Below, piece after piece: positions 1 to 8,527 of a stretch of 64,000 nucleotides of DNA (the first letter of the stretch is position 1; each line of letters begins with the position of its first letter). A program made the translations under genes and the position numbers. Source of the stretch: DASPKM01 sp963817075 (GTDB lineage: Bacteria; Bacteroidota; Bacteroidia; Chitinophagales; Chitinophagaceae); assembly GCA_963817075.1 (NCBI GenBank), contig CAWFMT010000009.1, positions 620,001 through 684,000 of the forward strand, read 5' to 3'. The notes beneath the pieces are model-generated. The model was given only the letters and a program-made list of their open reading frames with translations, was not told the origin of the DNA and did not search any database.

Positions 1-339
1 AGACTGGGAGATTCTCCTATTATCGGCGCAGGATTATTTGTAGATAACGAGGTGGGAGCTGCTACCGCAACAGGTCAGGGTGAGGATGTCATCCGAATTT
101 GTGGAACACATGCCGTTGTTGAATTCATGAGACAAGGACTTTCACCTGAACAGGCTTGTAAGAAAGCTGTTGAGAGAATCGCGAGGATCAAAGGCGCAAA
201 AGCTAAGGAGATACAAGTTGGATTTATCGCATTGAACAAGAAAGGCCTCTTTGGTGCATTTGCTTTGCAGAAAGGATTTACGTATGCTGTGAGGAATAAG
301 ACTATTGAGAAATTGTATGAATGCAAAAGCTTGTTCTAG
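1..339 (+). CDS. N4-(beta-N-acetylglucosaminyl)-L-asparaginase (glycosylasparaginase), C-terminal part
   Basis: The reading frame is open from the first base, so this is the last 112 residues of a gene that starts to the left of the window. It opens with RLGDSPIIGAGLFVDNEVGA, the Arg/Asp substrate-anchoring segment of the Ntn-hydrolase glycosylasparaginases, followed by the GxGE stretch (TGQGEDVIR) and a C-terminal beta strand region. The family cleaves the GlcNAc-Asn bond of glycoasparagine after autoproteolysis at a Thr nucleophile, which would lie just upstream and is not visible. Bacteroidota members are usually secreted; the signal peptide cannot be checked here. The family call is firm, the exact substrate is inferred. 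Confidence 0.9.
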   Translation, partial: RLGDSPIIGAGLFVDNEVGAATATGQGEDVIRICGTHAVVEFMRQGLSPEQACKKAVERIARIKGAKAKEIQVGFIALNKKGLFGAFALQKGFTYAVRNKTIEKLYECKSLF

Positions 340-351
340 CTGTTATAAGAA

Positions 352-431
352 TTAACCGCAAGGGCGCAAAGACACAAAGAATCGCAAGGAATCTTCGCGA
401 AACCTTGCGTCATGGCGTCCTGGCGGTTAAA
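352..431. repeat. Full REP-like palindrome, TTAACCGC/GCGGTTAA family
   Basis: An approximately 80-bp imperfect inverted repeat fills the gap between the asparaginase and cutC. The left end is TTAACCGCaagggCGCAAAG and the right end is gCGTCctgGCGGTTAA, so it could fold into one long hairpin. The same design recurs at 1834-1912, 13566-13645 and 30003-30074, and as single arms elsewhere. It has no coding potential. Confidence 0.85.
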
Positions 432-442
432 TAAGAATTTAT

Positions 443-1177
443 ATGAACTACATTATCGAAATAGCAACATCGGACTTTGCTTCTTCGAAGGCAGCTGTGG
501 AAGGTGGTGCAGACAGGATTGAGCTTTGCAATAATTTATCTGAGGGCGGCACTACACAAAGCCTTGGAGTGATAAAGCTTTGCAGGGAGGTATTGTCAAC
601 GCAATTATTTCCTATCATTCGTCCACGTGGTGGTGATTTTTTGTATACCGAGTCTGAATTCGCAATTATGAAGGAAGAGATCCAGACCTGCAAGGAATTA
701 AATTGCGATGGGGTTGTAATTGGAGTATTGAATATTAATGGAGACATAGACGTGGCAAGAACGAGCTTACTTGTGAAACTGGCTTATCCAATGGAAGTGA
801 CTTTTCATAGAGCATTTGATAGATGCAGAGATCCATTTAAGGCACTTGAAGAGTTGATAGAAATCGGGTGCACCAGGATTCTTACATCCGGACAACATCC
901 AGGAGCGATGGATGGTGCTGATCTGATTTCAAAACTCATAATCTCAGCTGATGAGCGTATCATAATAATGCCAGGTTCGGGAGTCAGGAAGGATAATATT
1001 TCATTGCTGGCGAAGAAGACTGGCGCAAAAGAGTTTCATTCTTCACTTCGCACAAAGGTTAAAAGCAAGATGGAATTTAGGCATCCTAATTTTGGCGAAG
1101 CCGAAAGCTATGAGCATTTTTCTGTTTTGGAAAGTGATGTAAGAGAGCTGAAGGAGGCTTTGTTCACAGGAATTTAA
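443..1177 (+). CDS. cutC: CutC family protein (copper homeostasis protein CutC)
   Basis: This 244-residue protein has the usual length and motifs of the CutC TIM-barrel family: GGADRIELC at about 21-29 followed by LSEGG, the IRPRGGDF segment at 59-66, FHRAFDRC at 121-128 and RILTSG at 145-150. CutC was linked to copper tolerance in E. coli, but its biochemical role is unsettled and a copper function here is only inferred by family. It is cytoplasmic, with no signal peptide. It follows the asparaginase on the same strand after a REP-like palindrome, so co-transcription is possible but not certain. The ATG at 443 is well placed and no upstream extension exists in frame. Confidence 0.93.
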   Translation: MNYIIEIATSDFASSKAAVEGGADRIELCNNLSEGGTTQSLGVIKLCREVLSTQLFPIIRPRGGDFLYTESEFAIMKEEIQTCKELNCDGVVIGVLNINGDIDVARTSLLVKLAYPMEVTFHRAFDRCRDPFKALEELIEIGCTRILTSGQHPGAMDGADLISKLIISADERIIIMPGSGVRKDNISLLAKKTGAKEFHSSLRTKVKSKMEFRHPNFGEAESYEHFSVLESDVRELKEALFTGI

Positions 1178-1196
1178 GCGGGAGAGTCTTGGAATT

Positions 1197-1300
1197 TAAA
1201 ATGAAAAATTAAAAATGTAAAATGAAGAAGGAAGACATTTGCCTTTAAATAAGAGATTTCTCTATTTTTCTATTTTACATTTTGCATTTTACATTTTCCA
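1197..1300. repeat. AT-rich intergenic palindrome of the CATTTTACATTTT word family
   Basis: The left arm consists of aaaATGaaaaATTaaaaATG words and the right arm of the complementary TATTTTACATTTTGCATTTT words, separated by a short loop. The same words form palindromes at about 8440-8520 and 51670-51778. It lies between cutC and the Rrf2 gene and is non-coding. Confidence 0.7.
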
Positions 1301-1360
1301 TTGCGTCATTGTTTCTTTGCGGTAAAGAATAATTTATTAATAATTCAAATTAAGTCACAC

Positions 1361-1807
1361 ATGCTTTCAAAGAAAGCCCAGTATGCCCTGAAAGCACTTA
1401 GCTATTTAACTGATAAGTACAATCAAGGACCGGTTCTGATCACAGAAATTGCCGAGAAGAAGAATTTACCAATCAAGTTTCTGGAGAGTATTCTTCTTCA
1501 ATTGAAATATGCCGACGTCCTCGATAGCAAAAAAGGAAAGGGTGGTGGTTATTTTCTGAAACAGCCTCCTTCAAAACTTCCTGTAGCAAGAATTATTAGA
1601 ATAATTGATGGACCGATAGCGATGTTGCCCTGCGTTAGTCTCTACTTCTACCAGAAATGCAGCGATTGCCAGGAAAAAAAATGCGAGATCAACAGATTAT
1701 TTTGCGAGGTGCGAGATGCTACGTTGAATGTTCTTGAGAACAGGACCTTATTAGATATTGCTGGGCAATCTGATATTAATATTCCGAAGAAAAGGTCGAA
1801 GTTGTGA
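1361..1807 (+). CDS. Rrf2 family transcriptional regulator
   Basis: The N-terminal winged helix begins MLSKKAQYALKALSYL, a strong Rrf2 signature, and continues through the recognition helix (LPIKFLESILLQL, about 36-48) and the wing GKGGGYFL at about 59-66. Cysteines lie at about 91, 100, 103, 108 and 115. The PC-X8-CSDC-X4-C arrangement resembles the Fe-S or redox-sensing cysteine loop of IscR/NsrR-type members, so iron-sulfur or thiol sensing is a reasonable inference. I took the ATG at 1361, because the in-frame TTG upstream at 1301 would add residues unlike the family. Length is 148 residues, normal for Rrf2. No isc, suf or cysteine-biosynthesis genes are beside it, so its regulon is unknown. 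Confidence 0.9.
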   Translation: MLSKKAQYALKALSYLTDKYNQGPVLITEIAEKKNLPIKFLESILLQLKYADVLDSKKGKGGGYFLKQPPSKLPVARIIRIIDGPIAMLPCVSLYFYQKCSDCQEKKCEINRLFCEVRDATLNVLENRTLLDIAGQSDINIPKKRSKL

Positions 1808-1833
1808 ATGTAAAATGTAAAATGCAAAATAGA

Positions 1834-1912
1834 TTAACCGCCAGAAACAAAGACGCAAAGGTTCGCAAGGTATTCTTGGTGCAACTTAGCGTCATTGCAT
1901 CTTTGCGGTTAA
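1834..1912. repeat. Full REP-like palindrome, TTAACCGC/GCGGTTAA family
   Basis: A second full-length member of the family at 352-431, with left arm TTAACCGCCAGaaacAAAG and right arm catcTTTGCGGTTAA. It sits between the convergent Rrf2 and trehalose-phosphate synthase genes. The adjoining bases to 1945 are short TCAAATTTTCAAA words of another family. Confidence 0.8.
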
Positions 1913-1945
1913 ACCCCATTTTCAAATTTTCAAATTTTAAAATTT

Positions 1946-4171
1946 TTAATTCTGTATCGACGCCATCGTCCTCAATATCCCCGAGGCCCACGAATAAACA
2001 TTATGCCTCATCACCATCCTTCGCATTTGTTTCATTTTTTGCTGCTGTTGCTCCAAGGGCATTTCTAATGCTGTTCTGATGCTATCGGCTGATTGTTCAA
2101 TATCATACGGATTGATGAGCAACGCTCCATGGAGTTCCTGGGAAGCACCAGCAAATCTGCTGAGTATAAGCGAACCGTCATTCCTCGTTCTTGCGGCGAT
2201 GAATTCTTTAGCAACCAGATTCATACCATCGTGAAGTGAAGTGACCATGCAGAAATTGGCAGATGCATAAAAAGGCATGATCTCCTCATGGCTATGGTGT
2301 CTCTTTAGAAATAGGATGGGTTGCCAGTTCTTACCCTTGAATTTCCAATTGATCCTGTTTGCTTCGTTTTCAACTGCATTGATTGTATCTGCATAAGTTT
2401 TGAGAAGCGAGCGGCTGGGAGCCCCGATCTGAACAAAAGTGAAAATTCCCTGGTACTCCGGATATTTTTCAAGAAATCGTTCAATAGAAAGAAATTTTTC
2501 TATCAATCCTTTTGTATAATCTATCCTGTCAACCCCAATTCCAAAAAAACGCGCGACAACTCCGTGTTGCTTCAATATTTCTGCAGGTTCATGTCTTACT
2601 GGATCTGTAAATTCATAATCCTTCAAGGTGAATGCAATGCTAATTGGAAAAGGCTTCACCAGTGTAAACTGATTTCCGATTTTCACAGAAAAACTTTCCC
2701 AGATCACTCTTGACTCCAGAGAATTGTTGACTGTCTCCAAAAAATTATTACAATGATATTGAGTATGGAATCCGATCAGGTCTGCGCCAAGCATTCCTAA
2801 TAATAATTCTCTCTGCCATGGGCAAATACCAAATGATTCTGGGTTGGGCCAGGGTATATGCCAGAAGATGGCCACCTTGGCATCAGGACGTTCCTGCTTG
2901 ATAAGGCGGGGAAGAAGTGCAAAATGATAATCCTGCACAAGAATAAAAGGTTCTTCTTCATCTCTGATCTCTTCCAATACTGCACGGGCATAGAGTTCAT
3001 TTACTTCAACATATTTATCCCAATCCTCTTTCCTGAAAACAGGTCTTGTATGGGCAATATGACAAAGAGGCCATAGTCCTTCATTTGAAAAGCCATAGTA
3101 ATAATGGTCCTCCTGTTCCTTTGTAAGCCAAACTCTTCTTAAGGTATATTTCCCTTCATAGGGTGGCACAAGGACCTTATCATTCTCATCCACCGTTTCT
3201 TTATCAGCATCTCCACTTCCTGACGCGATCCAAAGTCCGCCGCAAGCTTTCAGTATCGGTTCCAAGGCAGTTACCATTCCACTCGCTGGCATAATGCATT
3301 TTATTTCCTTACCAGCTCTTATGTGCATATAAGGTTCACGGTTAGAAACAACAATCAGTTTCCTGTCTTGCAGAAGTTGCTTCATTTCTTCATTCAGTCT
3401 CTCTGGTGTCCATATGGCTTCAGCAGAAGTTCTCAACTTCGCCTCTTCTCTGGCAATGGCTCTTGCTTCCTGCATCGCCTGTGCTATATCCGAGATCTCT
3501 TTATAAAGAGGCTGAAGAAAATTAGTTGGGGGTCTGTTTTTTAACTGTTCCACATTACCTGACCTTGCTGCCTTCACCCAATCAACAACCTTGTTGAGCG
3601 GAGTGAGAACTCCCCACCTGATGATGAGCATGGTCACAATTGAAATGATCAATGCCTGTAGAAACCAACGCGCAAAATTCCTGAGCCAAATATTATTGAG
3701 GATGTTTTCTATATAATTCGCTTCAGTATAAAAAATTACCGCGCGTTCGGGCGCATCCTGCCGTCTGATTAATTTGATATATTCAAAAACTTTGTTCCCC
3801 TTCAATTTCCTTAGGTTGCCCATTGATGAATCTGCTGATATCGCCTGGGCTATGTAATCATGTGAACTTTCAGAATAGATTCTTGCAGAACTATCAATAG
3901 ATATGATGCTATCAGGGTTATAATAAATTGCAAGACCACTGAAATTATATTGATTAATAAGGCTATCGGTCACGCGTATTTGCAGTTGATCCGTAGTATC
4001 CAATGCCTTGAGGAAATTTGAATAGAACTCTTCCGCTACTGTTATCGATTTTGATTTTAAATCTGCAGTTAGTTGCTGGCGTTCACTCGATATTTGAAAA
4101 GCTGTGAACCCAAATGCAACGACCCCAACGGCGACAATGATGGATAGAATAAGTGCGAGATTTATCCTCAT
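1946..4171 (-). CDS. Membrane-anchored trehalose-6-phosphate synthase (GT20) with HAMP-like N-terminal module
   Basis: The 741-residue protein couples a sensor-like N terminus to a GT20 glycosyltransferase. Residues 5-25 and about 168-188 are hydrophobic helices enclosing a roughly 140-residue extracytoplasmic segment. After the second helix, TPLNKVVDWVKAARSGN (190-206) and the following helix look like a HAMP linker. The GT20 domain runs from about 271 to the end: SNRE (276-279), QDYH (413-416), FWHIPWP (436-442), VDRIDYTKGL (547-556, with the Arg and Lys used in OtsA for UDP-glucose) and HDGMNLVAKEF (647-657). It should make trehalose-6-phosphate from a nucleotide-glucose and glucose-6-phosphate on the inner face of the membrane. 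No trehalose-phosphatase domain is fused. It is last in a minus-strand row after pfkA, pyk and a small secreted protein, which fits a carbon or osmotic stress role (inference). Confidence 0.9.
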   Translation of the reverse strand: MRINLALILSIIVAVGVVAFGFTAFQISSERQQLTADLKSKSITVAEEFYSNFLKALDTTDQLQIRVTDSLINQYNFSGLAIYYNPDSIISIDSSARIYSESSHDYIAQAISADSSMGNLRKLKGNKVFEYIKLIRRQDAPERAVIFYTEANYIENILNNIWLRNFARWFLQALIISIVTMLIIRWGVLTPLNKVVDWVKAARSGNVEQLKNRPPTNFLQPLYKEISDIAQAMQEARAIAREEAKLRTSAEAIWTPERLNEEMKQLLQDRKLIVVSNREPYMHIRAGKEIKCIMPASGMVTALEPILKACGGLWIASGSGDADKETVDENDKVLVPPYEGKYTLRRVWLTKEQEDHYYYGFSNEGLWPLCHIAHTRPVFRKEDWDKYVEVNELYARAVLEEIRDEEEPFILVQDYHFALLPRLIKQERPDAKVAIFWHIPWPNPESFGICPWQRELLLGMLGADLIGFHTQYHCNNFLETVNNSLESRVIWESFSVKIGNQFTLVKPFPISIAFTLKDYEFTDPVRHEPAEILKQHGVVARFFGIGVDRIDYTKGLIEKFLSIERFLEKYPEYQGIFTFVQIGAPSRSLLKTYADTINAVENEANRINWKFKGKNWQPILFLKRHHSHEEIMPFYASANFCMVTSLHDGMNLVAKEFIAARTRNDGSLILSRFAGASQELHGALLINPYDIEQSADSIRTALEMPLEQQQQKMKQMRRMVMRHNVYSWASGILRTMASIQN

Positions 4172-4247
4172 GGGGAATTTTTAAGATGAACAGGCAGATA
4201 TACGCAAGAATTCAGCCAGATGTAGGACTATGCCCTAAGGCTTCTGC

Positions 4248-4682
4248 TTATTTGCTCAGGTCAACAATTTCAGTCATAACGTCCCAATGCGAAATCAATA
4301 ATTCAAATCGGTGCTGCTCATCCCGTAGAAATTTTGGTTGGTCAGGATATAGCGCCACTTTATACGGTTCAGTGAGGTTTGGATCAAACGCAAGTTGCAC
4401 AGTTTTGAAAATAATTGTGACTTTGAAATCCCATCTTGTGTCTTCACCACTATGAAGAATTGGCTTTTCAGCGACAACACTGATAATATCTCCTTTATCA
4501 ATTGCTTTCTTCAATAGGGGATAGTGGTTTTTTTTCCAAAGGCTGATAAACTCTTCAGCATAACCCCATTTCACCTTATAATAATTTTCGATCGCAAACC
4601 CTGACTTCACTTGAGCACCAGCAAAGCTTGAAATTAAGATCACCCCCAACAGTAGGGAGTATCGAACTAATTGCATTTTCAT
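4248..4682 (-). CDS. Small secreted protein of unknown function
   Basis: This 144-residue protein starts with a typical signal peptide (MKMQLVRYSLLLGVILISS, then FAGAQ as the likely cleavage region). The mature part is about 120 residues, rich in aromatic residues (YYKVKWGYAEEF, SLWKKNHYPLL) and has no cysteine. The pattern of a short beta strand followed by a helix with W and H recalls dimeric alpha/beta-barrel proteins, but I cannot assign a family. A second ATG at codon 3 is an alternative start. It lies 59 bp after pyk and 76 bp before the trehalose-phosphate synthase, so it is probably co-transcribed with both. Confidence 0.75.
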   Translation of the reverse strand: MKMQLVRYSLLLGVILISSFAGAQVKSGFAIENYYKVKWGYAEEFISLWKKNHYPLLKKAIDKGDIISVVAEKPILHSGEDTRWDFKVTIIFKTVQLAFDPNLTEPYKVALYPDQPKFLRDEQHRFELLISHWDVMTEIVDLSK

Positions 4683-4741
4683 ACTAAATGATTTTGATCT
4701 GAGTCTATTAATCAGTTTTCGAAATCATAAGGCAGGAATTC

Positions 4742-6232
4742 TTAATCCACCTTAGTGATCTTAAGTATGTTCGTTGGTAAATGAAGGTGCACAGGTGTGC
4801 TGCCTGTATTCACAACAATGCTTCCAGGACTAAGGAACCCTCGTTCCTTGAGAATTTCAATCTGATCTTCAATGATCCCATCGAGACTTTCTTCTTCGGA
4901 GTAGAAAAAGGCGCGTACTCCCCAGCTAAGGCTCAATTGGTTTATGAGGGTTCTTTCTTTGGAAAAAATATAGAGGGGTGATTTGGGTCTGTAACTACTG
5001 AGCATGAATCCCGTGTAACCTGTTTGCGTCATTCCTACCAATGCATCGGCATTTGAGTCTCTTGCAAGTTTGCAGGCATTATAACAAATAGCATCACTCA
5101 GGAATGATGGTGAATGAGGCTGTGGTACAAGATAATCTTCAAGATTATAAGGATAATCTGTACGTTCTACCTCAATGATTATTCTACGCATCGTTTCTAC
5201 AACAAGCGCAGGGTGCTGACCAGTTGCGGTTTCTCCACTAAGCATTACTGCATCCGCTCCTTCAAGTACAGCATTTGCAACATCGGTAATCTCACTCCTG
5301 TTAGGTTTAGTCCTATCAATCATGCTCTCCATCATTTGCGTAGCAACAATTACTGGCTTTGCGCGATGAATGCATTTTTTGATCAATTGTTTCTGGATCA
5401 GTGGAACCTGCTCAACTGGCAATTCAACTCCAAGGTCTCCTCTGGCAATCATTATCCCATCTGATTCGATGATGATATCGCGGATATTAGTTAATGCCTC
5501 AGGCTTCTCTATTTTTGCGATGATCTTGGTCTTGCTGCTTTTCTCGTGCAATTTATTTCGGAGAATAATAATATCCTTCACACTTCTCACAAAGGACAAT
5601 GCAACCCAGTCCAGTTGTTGCTCAATTATAAATTCAAGATCGGCCAGGTCCTTGTCTGTTAATGCAGGTAGAGAGATTTTTGTGTCTGGAAGATTGATCC
5701 CTTTTTTTGATGAAAGAATACCTCCCATAGTCACCTGCACCCTTACATCTTTTTTCTTGGTGATCTCTATTACCCGCACTTCCAGCTTACCATCGTCGAT
5801 CATTATTATATTCCCAACCTTAACATCAGAATGAAAATTTGGGTAGGACACATAAATTCTTTCTTTTGTTCCTATCACCTTCTCATTGGTGAATGTCAGA
5901 ATATCTCCAGGGGCAACCACAATGCTTCCACCTTCAATTTCCCCAACTCTTAGTTTGGGTCCTTGCAGATCTCCAAGTATGGCGATATTGTAAGGCTCAG
6001 TTGAATTAATGTTCCTTATGTGCTCAATGATCTTGAGTTTATCTTCATGTGCACCGTGCGAAAAATTCAGGCGGAAAACATTGACCCCGGCTTTTACGAG
6101 TTCCAGAAGTTTATCATAGGTATCACAGGCAGGTCCAACTGTAGCCACAATCTTGGTACGATGAAACGTATGTTCAAGTCCGGCCTTTTTGTCCATGTCC
6201 TGGTGGAGATATTTCGAAACGTGTTTTGACAT
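4742..6232 (-). CDS. pyk: Pyruvate kinase
   Basis: The 496-residue protein shows the complete pyruvate kinase pattern: TKIVATVGPA at about 26-35, VFRLNFSHGAHE (substrate and potassium site), GDLQGPKLRVGE, the inserted B domain, KIEKPEAL (catalytic Lys region), and MIARGDLGVELP with the metal-binding Glu/Asp. The C-terminal regulatory domain ends with SIVVNTGSTPVHLHLPTN. It converts phosphoenolpyruvate and ADP to pyruvate and ATP in the cytoplasm. It starts 54 bp after pfkA, so two consecutive glycolytic control enzymes are linked. It may also have its own promoter, since a TAGATTTG box lies at 6268-6275. Confidence 0.97.
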   Translation of the reverse strand: MSKHVSKYLHQDMDKKAGLEHTFHRTKIVATVGPACDTYDKLLELVKAGVNVFRLNFSHGAHEDKLKIIEHIRNINSTEPYNIAILGDLQGPKLRVGEIEGGSIVVAPGDILTFTNEKVIGTKERIYVSYPNFHSDVKVGNIIMIDDGKLEVRVIEITKKKDVRVQVTMGGILSSKKGINLPDTKISLPALTDKDLADLEFIIEQQLDWVALSFVRSVKDIIILRNKLHEKSSKTKIIAKIEKPEALTNIRDIIIESDGIMIARGDLGVELPVEQVPLIQKQLIKKCIHRAKPVIVATQMMESMIDRTKPNRSEITDVANAVLEGADAVMLSGETATGQHPALVVETMRRIIIEVERTDYPYNLEDYLVPQPHSPSFLSDAICYNACKLARDSNADALVGMTQTGYTGFMLSSYRPKSPLYIFSKERTLINQLSLSWGVRAFFYSEEESLDGIIEDQIEILKERGFLSPGSIVVNTGSTPVHLHLPTNILKITKVD

Positions 6233-6267
6233 TTTTTTTAATTCTGATTTTGAACATTCTTAAGAAA

Positions 6268-6298
6268 CAAATCTATCATCCCCTTCTCACGAGGCAAG
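6268..6298 (-). promoter_or_regulatory. Candidate Bacteroidota promoter for pyk
   Basis: Read on the minus strand, CTTG (6295-6298) is followed 19 bp later by TAGATTTG (6268-6275), matching the Bacteroidota primary sigma consensus TTTG-N19-TAnnTTTG at all but one informative base. It overlaps the last codons of pfkA and would start transcripts about 30 nt before the pyk ATG at 6232, giving pyk expression independent of pfkA. Confidence 0.55.
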
Positions 6299-7267
6299 TA
6301 TCTTAACAATCTTTAACCACTCATCGCTCACACGTTGTTTGGATTTTACAGCTTTTTCAAGCGGGATGTAATTCATGATATTATTCTTTATTCCTATCAT
6401 AACATTGTGTCTTCCTTCAATAAGGCATTCAACAGCGGAATAACCCATTCTGCTGGCAATAAGTCTATCCAGGCAAGTGGGGGATCCCCCTCTTTGTATG
6501 TGACCCAGGATTGCAACTCTCGTCTCAGCATTTGGCATCCGGTCCTTAATGATCCGCGCAATTTCATTTCCACCAAATTCATCGCCTTCTGCAACCACAA
6601 CCATATTCACAAGCTTTTTTCTCTTTTCTTTTTCCAGGAGAGAATTAATGAGTTCTTCAATATCTGTTTTTCTTTCAGGGATCAGAATATTTTCCGCTCC
6701 TGTAGCGATGCCACTATGAAGTGCGATATAGCCTGCATCCCTTCCCATCACTTCAATGATGAAAAGCCGATCGTGGGCATCAGCCGTATCCCTGATCTTG
6801 TCGATAGCCTCAACTGCTGTGTTGACTGCTGTATCAAATCCAATGGTAAAATCAGTTCCGGCAATGTCTTTGTCGATTGTGCCAGGTAACCCGATGCAGG
6901 GAATGTCAAATTCAAGTGCGAATACATTTGCTCCTCTGAACGAACCATCACCTCCAATAATAACAAGGCCATCAATGCCGAGCTCCCTGAGATGGTCGTA
7001 CGCCTTTTTGCGTCCCTGCTTATCGAAGAATTCTTTGCAGCGGGCAGTTTTGAGAATTGTGCCGCCTCTTTGGATGATATTAGCTACTGAACGGGAATGC
7101 ATTGGGACGATATCATTTTCAATCATCCCCTGATAACCACGCATAATGCCGAAAACCTCAAGCCCTGAATATATACCGGTGCGGACAACAGCCCTGATCG
7201 CTGCGTTCATTCCCGGTGCATCTCCCCCGGATGTAAGAACGCCGATCTTAGTTACTTTTTTTGCCAT
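6287..7267 (-). CDS. pfkA: ATP-dependent 6-phosphofructokinase
   Basis: A canonical bacterial PfkA of 326 residues. Visible motifs are VLTSGGDAPGMNAAIRAVVR (ATP site, about 10-29), GGDGSFRGA (about 104-112), the catalytic loop PGTIDKDIAGTDFTIGFDTA with the Asp base, EVMGRDAGYIA and the substrate loop ILGHIQRGGSPTCLDR. The GGDGS and PGTIDKDI sequences are those of ATP-dependent rather than pyrophosphate-dependent enzymes. It makes fructose-1,6-bisphosphate. It is first of a minus-strand row pfkA-pyk-secreted protein-trehalose phosphate synthase. A second, PfkB-type, kinase is encoded at 27311-28243. Confidence 0.97.
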   Translation of the reverse strand: MAKKVTKIGVLTSGGDAPGMNAAIRAVVRTGIYSGLEVFGIMRGYQGMIENDIVPMHSRSVANIIQRGGTILKTARCKEFFDKQGRKKAYDHLRELGIDGLVIIGGDGSFRGANVFALEFDIPCIGLPGTIDKDIAGTDFTIGFDTAVNTAVEAIDKIRDTADAHDRLFIIEVMGRDAGYIALHSGIATGAENILIPERKTDIEELINSLLEKEKRKKLVNMVVVAEGDEFGGNEIARIIKDRMPNAETRVAILGHIQRGGSPTCLDRLIASRMGYSAVECLIEGRHNVMIGIKNNIMNYIPLEKAVKSKQRVSDEWLKIVKILAS

Positions 7268-7552
7268 TTAATCAGGTTCAGCCCAGTTTTGTTTAAAAAG
7301 AATCATCGGCAAGCAAGAACCGTTGAATATTGTTTTGGATTTTTTTTCGGGCGGTCAAAAATAAGGTTTTGTTTCGACTCCGGTCTTTAACCCTGGCTTA
7401 ACCGCTAAGACACAAAGGCGCAAGGTTGCGCCAGGTCTAATGAACTATTGTTTCTTCGCGTTCTGATAGCTTAATTTTCAAATCTTCCCTGCTTGACTGC
7501 GTCAGCAGGCAAGAAATTCTCAAATTTTCAAATTGTCCCATAATTTCAAGGA
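7268..7552. repeat. Divergent intergenic region with half REP-like element
   Basis: The 285-bp gap between pfkA and the divergent reductase must hold both promoters, but I see no full TTTG-N19-TAnnTTTG match. At 7398-7437 there is a single left arm of the TTAACCGC family (ttaaccgctAAGacacAAAG). From 7469 to 7540 there are TTCAAATTTTC words of the kind found in other gaps. No open frame of note. Confidence 0.5.
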
Positions 7553-8446
7553 ATGAAAATATTGGTAACTGGAGCTAATGGTATTTTAGGAAATCGGCTT
7601 GTAGTTAAGTTATTGGAGAAGGGCCATGATGTGATTGGAGTGGGTATGGGTCCTTCAAGAGTCAAGGAGGCGGTTGGACCAGGATATTTATATAAAAGCC
7701 TGGATATAACGGAAGGTGAAGAAGTGAATAAATTTCTTACCCATTCCCGTCCCCATTCGATCGTACATGCAGCTGCAATGACACAGGTTGATCAATGTGA
7801 AATGAATAAGGTAGACTGCTGGAACACCAATGTTACTGCAACCCGCTTCATAGTAGATGCTGCCAAAGAAATTGCTGCGAGAATGATTTTGCTTTCTACA
7901 GATTTTGTATTTGATGGATTGAAAGGACCATATAAGGAAGAAGATCAGCCCAACCCTGTCAATTACTATGGTAGTTCCAAATTGGCCGCTGAAAAGGCTG
8001 TGAGTGATTCAAAACTTTCCTGGGCAATTGTGAGGACGGTACTTGTACTTGCTAAAACCAATTTAGGACAACGTGATAACATTTTAACCAGGACAAAGCA
8101 ATTGCTTGAAAATGGAGAATCAATCCGGATGGTTGACGACCAGGTAAGGACTCCCACCTTTGTTGATGATCTTGCGAATGGCATTTTACTAATGTTAGAA
8201 AAAGAATCCGAGGGAATCTTTCACATCGCTGGAAAGGATACATTAACACCTTATTCAATTGCGATCAAAATAGCGGAGCACCTTGGATTGGATAAAAGTC
8301 TGGTAAAGAAAGTTGAATCAGGCATCCTTACGCAGGCCGCCATTCGCCCTGCAATCACCGGGTTTGTTATAGAAAAAGCAAAGCGGGAATTAGGATATAA
8401 TCCTAGGTCGTTTGAAGAAATACTTGCTGAGGTTTTCCAGAAATGA
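7553..8446 (+). CDS. RmlD-like NAD(P)-dependent sugar-nucleotide reductase (extended SDR)
   Basis: This 297-residue extended short-chain dehydrogenase has the nucleotide-binding motif GANGILG at 7-13, STDFVFDG at 115-122 and the catalytic YGSSK (Tyr139, Lys143). VRTVLVLAKTN, and FHIAGKDTLTPYSIA toward the C terminus, are typical of dTDP-4-dehydrorhamnose reductase-like proteins. The STDFVFDG form is that of RmlD and MAT2B relatives. No rmlA, rmlB or rmlC is nearby, so a role in dTDP-rhamnose synthesis cannot be claimed; it could act on another nucleotide sugar. It is flanked by minus-strand genes on both sides and so is probably transcribed alone. Confidence 0.85.
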   Translation: MKILVTGANGILGNRLVVKLLEKGHDVIGVGMGPSRVKEAVGPGYLYKSLDITEGEEVNKFLTHSRPHSIVHAAAMTQVDQCEMNKVDCWNTNVTATRFIVDAAKEIAARMILLSTDFVFDGLKGPYKEEDQPNPVNYYGSSKLAAEKAVSDSKLSWAIVRTVLVLAKTNLGQRDNILTRTKQLLENGESIRMVDDQVRTPTFVDDLANGILLMLEKESEGIFHIAGKDTLTPYSIAIKIAEHLGLDKSLVKKVESGILTQAAIRPAITGFVIEKAKRELGYNPRSFEEILAEVFQK

Positions 8447-8520
8447 AAAATGAAAAATGTGGAATGTAATGAAGAAAGGTCTCTGTATTTTATTTTACAT
8501 TTTCCATTTTAACTTTTGAA
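8440..8520. repeat. AT-rich intergenic palindrome of the CATTTTACATTTT word family
   Basis: The arms aaATGaaaaATGaaaaATG and TTTTACATTTTCCATTTTaa face each other across about 25 bp between two convergent genes. The folded RNA could act as a two-way terminator, although there is no classical GC stem. It is the same word family as 1197-1300 and 51670-51778. Confidence 0.65.
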
Positions 8521-8527
8521 TTCAATA

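Noticed and set aside
6335..6889. 184-codon plus-strand frame opposite pfkA
   Set aside because: It lies fully inside pfkA in antisense and has no motifs.
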